DNA from: JAWPMV01 sp038527215
GTDB taxonomy: Bacteria > Bacteroidota > Bacteroidia > J057
NCBI GenBank assembly: GCA_038527215.1
Contig: JBCBGC010000018.1
Location: 1-64,000, forward strand
Direction of reading: 5' to 3'
DNA: 64,000 bases
Part shown: piece by piece, positions 58,527 through 64,000 of the stretch
Numbering within the stretch: the stretch's first letter is position 1
Layout of the letters: each line of letters opens with the position of its first letter
Notes under the pieces: model-generated
Databases searched by the model: none
Told to the model about the DNA's origin: nothing
Seen by the model: only the letters and a program-made list of their open reading frames with translations
Program-made: the position numbers and the translations under genes

Positions 58527-59729
58527 ATGAAATCTTCAAAGCTTACGCAAATACTGACCTGGATATTGGGTGTCCTGATGCTGGTACTGTTGATGATTTG
58601 GATCAATCGCGAGACCCTTTCTACGGCTGTCGGAGGGAGCTATTTCGAAAAAATGGAAGCCGAGCATTTGCAAGAGGCGTTTCGGGGGATAGAAACCAGT
58701 GAGGGGCAGGCCGAGGGATTATTTCCCATTCAGGCGACGGGCGTTTCTACCCAGCCCATCGTAGCGGCAGCCCGAGCTTTTCTGCAAAGCCTGGATGCTG
58801 ACCAGCAAGCTGCGGTGTCTTTTCCGGTGGATGACGAAGAATGGCGCAGGTGGTGCAATGTGGACAATGGGATTTTTACGCGGCAGGGCGTAAGCCTGAA
58901 AGAAATGAATCCCGCCCAAAAGGAAGCCGCATTTGGGTTGCTATCTGCGTCGCTGAGTGCCAAAGGCCTCAGCCTGAGCAAGGACATCATGAAAACGGAT
59001 CAGACGCTCCGGGAGTTCAATGACGATAACGAAATTTTTGACGAGGAACTCTACTTCTTCACCATCATGGGTGAACCCTCCGCTACCGAACCCTGGGGCT
59101 GGCAACTAGACGGTCACCATTTGATCATCAATTATTTTGTGCTGGGAGATCAGGTAGTAATGACCCCCACTTTTCTGGGGGCTGAACCCGTTATCGCTAC
59201 CACTGGCAAATACGCGGGCAATACCCTCTTTCAGGATGAGCAAAACCTGGGCCTGGCGTTTATGAAAGGCTTACCGGAGGACCTGCAACAAGCAGCGCTG
59301 CTTGATCCGGAGAAAACCCACAACCATAATAAAGCCGAGGCTTTCAAAGACAACCTCACCATTGACTATGAAGGCCTTTCGGTAGCCAAACTAGACTCCA
59401 TCCAGCGGACCGAGCTGCTGCATCTGGTGGGCTTGTACATCCATAATATGCGGGAAGACCATGCCCGGATCAAAATGGAAGAAGTTGAAGCCCATCTGGA
59501 AGATACCTGGTTTGTCTGGAAAGGGCAGCTGACAGAGGACGGCGTTTTTTACTACCGCATCCACAGCCCCGTCTTGCTGATCGAGTTTGATCACCAGCGG
59601 GCAGTTGGCGCTCCGGCAGACGACGACCTGCCCACCCGTAACCACATCCATACCGTAATCCGCACCCCTAACGGCAATGATTACGGGAAAGATTTGCTGC
59701 GCCAGCATTTAGAACGGCATCACCATTAA
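58527..59729 (+). CDS. DUF3500 protein
   Basis: 400 residues from ATG 58527; an upstream in-frame ATG at 58461 adds an unlikely leader. An N-terminal hydrophobic helix (LTQILTWILGVLMLVLLMIW) is a signal anchor. The DUF3500 body: FFTIMGEPSATEPWGWQLDGHHLIINYFVLGDQVVMTPTFLGAEP and, near the end, IHSPVLLIEFDHQ with RNHIHTVIRTPNGNDYGKDLLRQH. Several histidines (DGHHL, FDHQ, NHIH) suggest a metal-binding site. Family function is unknown. The PhzF gene follows after 10 bases. Confidence 0.88.
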   Translation: MKSSKLTQILTWILGVLMLVLLMIWINRETLSTAVGGSYFEKMEAEHLQEAFRGIETSEGQAEGLFPIQATGVSTQPIVAAARAFLQSLDADQQAAVSFPVDDEEWRRWCNVDNGIFTRQGVSLKEMNPAQKEAAFGLLSASLSAKGLSLSKDIMKTDQTLREFNDDNEIFDEELYFFTIMGEPSATEPWGWQLDGHHLIINYFVLGDQVVMTPTFLGAEPVIATTGKYAGNTLFQDEQNLGLAFMKGLPEDLQQAALLDPEKTHNHNKAEAFKDNLTIDYEGLSVAKLDSIQRTELLHLVGLYIHNMREDHARIKMEEVEAHLEDTWFVWKGQLTEDGVFYYRIHSPVLLIEFDHQRAVGAPADDDLPTRNHIHTVIRTPNGNDYGKDLLRQHLERHHH

Positions 59730-59739
59730 CACACCGCCT

Positions 59740-60669
59740 GTGGAAAAAAACGCATCGCTCATTCCTTATTATCTGGTGGATGTGTTCACCGATGTTCGCT
59801 TTGGCGGAAATCAGTTGGCCGTCTTTATAGACCTGGAAGACCGACTGACCACGGAGGATATGCAACAAATTACCCGGGAGTTCAATTTTTCGGAGGTGAG
59901 CTTTATCAAAGCCCAATTGAGCGAGGGAAGTTTTGCGGTCCGCATTTTTACCCCGGAATACGAAGTGCCCTTTGCAGGCCATCCGGTGCTGGGCACCGCT
60001 TTTGTCATCGCTCGTTTCCTCCTCCCTCAAGTTCCGGATCAGCTTACTTTGTCCGTCCCTATAGGAGAAATACCCATTGAGCTGGATAAGCCAGAAAGGC
60101 TAGCAGATTGTCGGTTTACCATGCAGCAGGCCCAACCTGTTTTTGGGCCTTTCATACCGGTAGAACGCTTAGCAGAGGGACTGCGAATTCCTCCTTCGGC
60201 TTTTGTCCCCCAAACCACCATTCAGCAAATCAGTACGGGCCTACCTTACCTGATCATTCCTTTGCGGGACCGGAAAACCCTGGAAAGCCTTAAGCTAAGG
60301 GCTGAGCTGATCCAGGATTTTTTGCTGGCGCATGGCATGCATAAAACCAACAGCCTGGATGGACTGAATACTTCTTTTTTCTTTTTCACGACCGAAACGG
60401 AAGCCGCTGATAGTGATTATCAGGCACGTATGCTGTGTCTGGAAAATGGGCAGCTCATTGAAGACCCTGCCACGGGTAGCGCAAACGGCTGTTTTCTGGC
60501 CTACTTGCTCCAGCATCAAGCGCCCCTGATAAAGGCAGTAGTAGAACAAGGCTTTCAGATGGGGCGAAAATCTTTTTTATACCTTGATGGAGCGCGTAAA
60601 GGAGAGCATTTCCGATTAGGAGTGGGCGGGCAGGTGGCCTTACAGGCTAAAGGTTCCTGGTATCCCTGA
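59740..60669 (+). CDS. PhzF family isomerase-like protein
   Basis: 309 residues from GTG 59740. PhzF pattern: YYLVDVFTDVRFGGNQLAVF (23-28 GNQLAV), REFNFSEVSFI with Glu52, IFTPEYEVPFAGHPVLGTAFV, and EDPATGSANGCFLAYL near the C-terminus. PhzF folds are dimeric isomerases/epimerases; substrates vary. Cytosolic. Close spacing to DUF3500 upstream and to the exported isomerase downstream suggests one transcript. Confidence 0.93.
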   Translation: MEKNASLIPYYLVDVFTDVRFGGNQLAVFIDLEDRLTTEDMQQITREFNFSEVSFIKAQLSEGSFAVRIFTPEYEVPFAGHPVLGTAFVIARFLLPQVPDQLTLSVPIGEIPIELDKPERLADCRFTMQQAQPVFGPFIPVERLAEGLRIPPSAFVPQTTIQQISTGLPYLIIPLRDRKTLESLKLRAELIQDFLLAHGMHKTNSLDGLNTSFFFFTTETEAADSDYQARMLCLENGQLIEDPATGSANGCFLAYLLQHQAPLIKAVVEQGFQMGRKSFLYLDGARKGEHFRLGVGGQVALQAKGSWYP

Positions 60670-60712
60670 TTTGTCCGAAATCTCTTATCTTGAACATGAA
60701 GCGCCTTTAGCT

Positions 60713-61606
60713 ATGAACCGAAGAACTTTTCTGGAAAAAACAAGCCTGTTGAGTGCGGCTGCGTTGCTGCCTTTAGGGGCTTGCTCTGATGCTTACGCTT
60801 CTCCTTTCAAGCTCGGCTATCAGCTTTTTTCCGTCAATGAGGATATGAATCGCGATCCCGTCGGGACCCTCACGGCTTTGCATAAGATGGGTTATCAGGA
60901 TGTGGAGGTCTATGGCTTTGATCCGGAGAAAATCACCTATTATGGCCTGCCCGCTGCAGATGTTAAGGCGGTATTGGATGAGCGCGCGATGACAGCCTCC
61001 AGCGGTCATTATGGATTTTCTGACTTCCTGCTGAAGCCGGAAGATGAGCTGAAGAGATATGTGGATGCCTGTATTGCGGGGGCAAAGATTCTCCAATCTC
61101 CCTTCATCACCTGGCCCTGGCTGGCTCCGGAATACCGAAATCCCGAGCATTTTCGGGTCATGGCAGAAAAACTCAACCTGATCGGCGAGCAGGTACAAGC
61201 GGCAGGCTTGCGACTGGCCTACCATAATCACGGCTACGAATTTACGGATCATAACGGCACCTCTGGTTGGGAGATCATCCTGGCGGAAACCGACCCACAG
61301 CTGGTCAAGTTGCAGATGGATATGTATTGGGTGATGCATGAGGGCCTGGCTACGCCCAAAGCGCTGGTAGCGGATCAGCCCGGACGGTTTGTGATGTGGC
61401 ACATCAAGGACATGGACAAAGTCAGTCGCGACTATACCGAGCTGGGCAATGGCTCGATTGACTATGCGGAAGTTCTGCCTAATCCCCAGGAATCCGGCCT
61501 GGAATTTTTCTACATCGAACAAGGGGGCAATTTCACCCATAGCCCCATGCAAAGTGCTGAAACCAGTGCGTCCTATTTTCAAACCCATTTACGCCATTTG
61601 ATATAA
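60713..61606 (+). CDS. Sugar phosphate isomerase/epimerase-like lipoprotein
   Basis: 297 residues from ATG 60713. The start MNRRTFLEKTSLLSAAALLPLGAC combines a Tat-like RR with a lipobox (LGAC). The barrel contains KLGYQLFSVNEDMNRDPVGTLTALHKMGYQDVEVYG, LRLAYHNHGYEFT, KLQMDMYWVMH, WHIKDMDK and EFFYIEQGG. These are the metal-binding Glu/Asp/His positions of the AP-endonuclease-2/xylose-isomerase barrel. Exported versions act on sugars or sugar acids in the periplasm. It is related to 32896-33834. Confidence 0.9.
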   Translation: MNRRTFLEKTSLLSAAALLPLGACSDAYASPFKLGYQLFSVNEDMNRDPVGTLTALHKMGYQDVEVYGFDPEKITYYGLPAADVKAVLDERAMTASSGHYGFSDFLLKPEDELKRYVDACIAGAKILQSPFITWPWLAPEYRNPEHFRVMAEKLNLIGEQVQAAGLRLAYHNHGYEFTDHNGTSGWEIILAETDPQLVKLQMDMYWVMHEGLATPKALVADQPGRFVMWHIKDMDKVSRDYTELGNGSIDYAEVLPNPQESGLEFFYIEQGGNFTHSPMQSAETSASYFQTHLRHLI

Positions 61607-61631
61607 CCCACTTTCTCCAATCCCTACCTTC

Positions 61632-62213
61632 ATGAAACTACTTCCCTACTTGTTAAGCCTGATCCTCTTCCTACCCGTCTCTGGGGTTTTCGGACAAAAT
61701 GACTCCCTGAGTATGGAGGATCGAAACAAAGCCGTGGCCAATAAATTTTACCAGGACCTCTGGTTTACAAATAATACAGACCGCTATGCCGAAACGGTCG
61801 CCGAGACCTATATCGTCCACGATACCGGGGATCGGAAAAATGTACAGGAACCGGCCCTGGAACAAAAAGGCATAGCCGATTTTTTCTGGGAAAACGGCAC
61901 CATGAAATGTGAAATGGATTATCAGGTGGCCGAAGGAGACCTGGTGGCTACCCGCTGGACCCTGGATTTTGAGCCTTCCACTTTTTTTGGGCGCTTTTTT
62001 ATTGGCACCGGCAAAATTCCCATCATCAATGTATTTCGGATCAAGGATGGCAAAATCGTGGAATTCTGGAACCATCGACATGACATTGATACCCCACAGA
62101 CCATGCGCTTTACTTTTCAGGGCCTCATGATCGGTTTGCTGATTGCCTTGATTCCCCTCATCTGGGCCTTACGGTTGCGGAGAAAAGTGAAAAAATTAAC
62201 GCCTGACACATGA
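61632..62213 (+). CDS. SnoaL/NTF2-like protein with C-terminal helix
   Basis: 193 residues. Signal peptide ends at GVFGQ (about 22). NTF2-like domain: RNKAVANKFYQDLWFTNNTDRYAETVAETYIVHD, KGIADFFWENG, VATRWTLDFEPST and VFRIKDGKIVEFWNHRHD. A C-terminal membrane helix (GLMIGLLIALIPLIWALRL) with a basic tail follows, a rare addition for this family. It would hold the domain at the outer side of the inner membrane. Its stop overlaps the start of the next gene by 4 bases. Confidence 0.85.
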   Translation: MKLLPYLLSLILFLPVSGVFGQNDSLSMEDRNKAVANKFYQDLWFTNNTDRYAETVAETYIVHDTGDRKNVQEPALEQKGIADFFWENGTMKCEMDYQVAEGDLVATRWTLDFEPSTFFGRFFIGTGKIPIINVFRIKDGKIVEFWNHRHDIDTPQTMRFTFQGLMIGLLIALIPLIWALRLRRKVKKLTPDT

Positions 62214-62746
62214 AAAAGGTCGTCTATTATGTTGCGATCTCCGTAGACGGCTTTATCGCTGGTCCAGGAGAAGATATTAGTGGTTTTGTGCCGGGAGGAG
62301 ATGGGGTAAAGCAATACCAGGAAGACCTGGCCAGCTTTGACACGGTCATCATGGGCCGAAAAACCTATGAATTCGGCTACCAGTATGGCCTGCAACCCGG
62401 TAAGCGGGCCTACCCGCACATGGAACACTACATTTTTTCAGAAAGCCTGACCTTTGATAATCCAGACTCTGAGGTCCATGTGGTGCCGCGCGACCTTGAC
62501 AGGGTCCATGAACTCAAGGCCGGGGAAGGCACGGATATTTACCTCTGCGGCGGTGGCATCTTTGCCGGATGGCTGCTGAGGCATGAACTGATTGATGTGG
62601 TAAAACTCAAGCTCAATCCCTTCATCCAGGGAAGCGGCATCCCCCTTTTTGCAGGGGTTGAAAAAGCCTACCAACTGCAGCTTCGGGATAGGCAGCTTTA
62701 TGAGCATGGCCTGCAAATCATGACCTATGGGGTGAAGTATGCGTGA
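62210..62746 (+). CDS. Dihydrofolate reductase-family (RibD C-terminal) protein
   Basis: 178 residues. KKVVYYVAISVDGFIAGPGEDISGFVP, VIMGRKTYEFGYQY, HYIFSESL and DIYLCGGGIFAGWLLRHELIDVVKLKLNPFIQGSGIPLF match the RibD_C/DHFR-like fold. Such small proteins reduce pterins or other compounds, but trimethoprim-type DHFR activity is not implied. The start ATG overlaps the previous stop (ATGA), so translation is coupled with the SnoaL-like gene. Confidence 0.93.
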   Translation: MKKVVYYVAISVDGFIAGPGEDISGFVPGGDGVKQYQEDLASFDTVIMGRKTYEFGYQYGLQPGKRAYPHMEHYIFSESLTFDNPDSEVHVVPRDLDRVHELKAGEGTDIYLCGGGIFAGWLLRHELIDVVKLKLNPFIQGSGIPLFAGVEKAYQLQLRDRQLYEHGLQIMTYGVKYA

Positions 62747-62818
62747 AAAAGTTGCCAACCCAAGCGGGGGTAGTACTGCCTTTCCCGGTTCTAGAGAAAA
62801 ATGTATCAACAATCTTTT

Positions 62819-63544
62819 ATGAATCGTCTCTTTTTATTTTTCCTAATTCCTGTTTTTTTCCTGCCCACTGCCTGCAAGCAGGATGTATGTGAGCCCCTGG
62901 CTGCCACCGCAGAAACCTTATTTATCCTGCCCCTCGGGGATTCCCGGGTGGAAGGATACCGGCCTGCTCACGAAAGCTATCGCTATAGTCTTTGGAAACT
63001 CCTGATTGAAAATGAATGGGACGTAGACTTCATTGGTTCCCGAAAAGATAACGCCATGTACGAAGCGGTCAACCTGCTATGCTTTGACAACGAGCACGAA
63101 GGAACGGGTGGAGCCATGACCACTGACATATTGGCCACCCTGGCCGCGATTAATCTGGATCGAACGCCCGACATAGCCTTGCTGGGGATAGGTGGGAATG
63201 ACCTCCTGGATGGTGAACTCCCGCCCATCGAAGTGGTAGACAATTTGCGGGAGATTATAGATGCCCTGCAAACGATCAATCCGGAGATTACCATTTTGCT
63301 AGAAGAAATTGCCCCCGGTCGCTCGGATATCATGACCGCAGAATTTACCAGCACCTTTAACCAGTTCAACCAAATGGTAGGCATGCTGGAGGATCTCAAT
63401 GGATCCAGCAAAGTGGTGGTCATCGATATGGCTGAAGACTGGAAAGATACCTACATGGCCGATAATGTCCACTACAATTTGGGGGGCGCAGAGGTGGTGG
63501 CCCAACGCTATTTTCAGGCTATGCAGACCCATGTGGTGCGATAG
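62819..63544 (+). CDS. SGNH/GDSL hydrolase lipoprotein
   Basis: 241 residues from ATG 62819 (ATG 62801 is also in frame). Lipobox PTAC. Block I FILPLGDSRVEGYRP (nucleophile Ser in GDSR), block III DIALLGIGGNDLLDG, and block V MADNVHYNLGGAEVV with Asp and His. Hydrolases of this group cut esters, including acetyl groups on glycans. Attached to the cell envelope. It precedes the PLP-dependent decarboxylase gene. Confidence 0.93.
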   Translation: MNRLFLFFLIPVFFLPTACKQDVCEPLAATAETLFILPLGDSRVEGYRPAHESYRYSLWKLLIENEWDVDFIGSRKDNAMYEAVNLLCFDNEHEGTGGAMTTDILATLAAINLDRTPDIALLGIGGNDLLDGELPPIEVVDNLREIIDALQTINPEITILLEEIAPGRSDIMTAEFTSTFNQFNQMVGMLEDLNGSSKVVVIDMAEDWKDTYMADNVHYNLGGAEVVAQRYFQAMQTHVVR

Positions 63545-63611
63545 GGAATGAGCGCAGGGAAGCCTAACTTAGGCTGCTGAAGCGGCAGACAAAAGCAGCT
63601 TCCTGGAACAC

Positions 63612-64000
63612 ATGCATGACACCTTATCTTCAGATTTGGCACAGCTTCCTGCCTTGTTGGAAGCTGCCAGACAGCAATGCCTGGACTACCTCTCTAGCCT
63701 ACCCGAGCGATCTCCTTCCACTACCTATGCCCCGGAAGCTGATCTCCCCTTACCTGGGCAGGGAATAGGGGCGCAACAAGCCCTCAAAGAGTTTGTCAAC
63801 ACCTATGAAGCCCTCATGGTAGCTTCCGCCGGTCCCCGCTATTGGGGCTATGTGACTGGTGGCACGACGCCCGCGGCCATCGTGGGAGATTGGCTGGCCA
63901 CGGTCTACGATCAGAATGCCCAGTCGGTCAAAGGGCAAGGCGATATTTCTGCCCGGCTGGAAGTAGCGACCATGGACCTGATCCTGGACTTGTTTGGACT
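63612..64000 (+). CDS. PLP-dependent decarboxylase, 5' part only (runs off the window)
   Basis: 129 codons from ATG 63612 (frame MHDTLSSDLAQLPALL), open to the end of the window. The segment PRYWGYVTGGTTPAAIVGDWLATVYDQNAQ is typical of group II pyridoxal-dependent decarboxylases (glutamate/aromatic amino acid type), before the lysine-containing core. Length of the full protein is not visible (the family is usually 450-500 residues). Substrate is unknown. Confidence 0.88.
   Translation, partial: MHDTLSSDLAQLPALLEAARQQCLDYLSSLPERSPSTTYAPEADLPLPGQGIGAQQALKEFVNTYEALMVASAGPRYWGYVTGGTTPAAIVGDWLATVYDQNAQSVKGQGDISARLEVATMDLILDLFG

Noticed and set aside
60773..61588. 271-codon frame on the minus strand
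   Set aside because: Opposite the isomerase-like gene, whose metal-site motifs are clear.
1..64000. tRNA or rRNA genes
   Set aside because: No cloverleaf or rRNA-like segment was recognised by eye; a tRNA scan could not be run.

Overview
The window looks like chromosomal DNA of a Bacteroidota bacterium, most likely a marine or wastewater member of the Saprospiria/Lewinella type. The class is an inference. Seen in the sequence are type IX secretion C-terminal domains, a TonB receptor with a CarboxypepD_reg-like N-terminus, propeller-only Reg_prop lipoproteins, a LytS/LytTR pair, many lipoproteins with short Cys lipoboxes, few Shine-Dalgarno sites and at least one TAnnTTTG-type -7 box. No rRNA, tRNA, CRISPR array or transposase gene was recognised.

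Layout. 1-4100: a truncated conserved protein, a secreted esterase with TPR and a GH30 glycosidase. 4130-4990: a dense intergenic block of palindromic repeats. 5010-12633: a monooxygenase-like enzyme, a GlxA-type regulator and many small orphan or lipoprotein genes, including DUF4375, DUF6794, YCII and VOC families. 12750-16503: a TonB-dependent receptor plus PepSY membrane protein, probably for metal or siderophore uptake. 16742-21299: a PL6 plus heparinase II/III-type lyase pair, probably for alginate breakdown. 21412-28320: secreted proteins, a second propeller lipoprotein, a methyltransferase, GNAT, a GT87-like membrane protein, NTF2-like and DinB proteins. 28677-36701: a SulP transporter, LprI-like and DUF6122 proteins, a sugar isomerase-like protein, a T9SS-secreted lyase-like protein, an AraC/VOC pair and a YdeI-like protein. 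37504-40117: a visibly AT-rich island with one 755-residue DUF262 protein that also has an HNH-like centre and a C-terminal HEPN-type R-x4-H motif. This is the best candidate for an undescribed (defence) system.

40130-48684: a lipocalin-like lipoprotein, a HigA antitoxin behind a possible HigB remnant, an M24 peptidase plus nucleoside hydrolase operon, DUF2059, DinB, AraC and SRPBCC proteins. 49039-52525: an ECF sigma factor with an overlapping membrane partner gene, then small genes and a redoxin-like protein. 52538-54124: a secreted cytochrome c / copper monooxygenase-like / T9SS protein. 54125-54690: another palindromic repeat block. 54691-64000: a LytS kinase with LytTR regulator, metallophosphatase, alpha/beta hydrolase, DUF3500, PhzF, a second isomerase-like protein, SnoaL and DHFR-like proteins, an SGNH hydrolase and the start of a PLP-dependent decarboxylase.

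The gene content is a saprophytic surface-polymer lifestyle: glycosidase, lyases, esterases and isomerases act in the periplasm or outside, with metal uptake and sensor pairs around them. Repeat blocks sit at the 3' ends of genes in three places (after GH30, YdeI-like and copper-monooxygenase genes) and share one vocabulary of short palindromes. All assignments are by reading the sequence. No searches or calculations were run.
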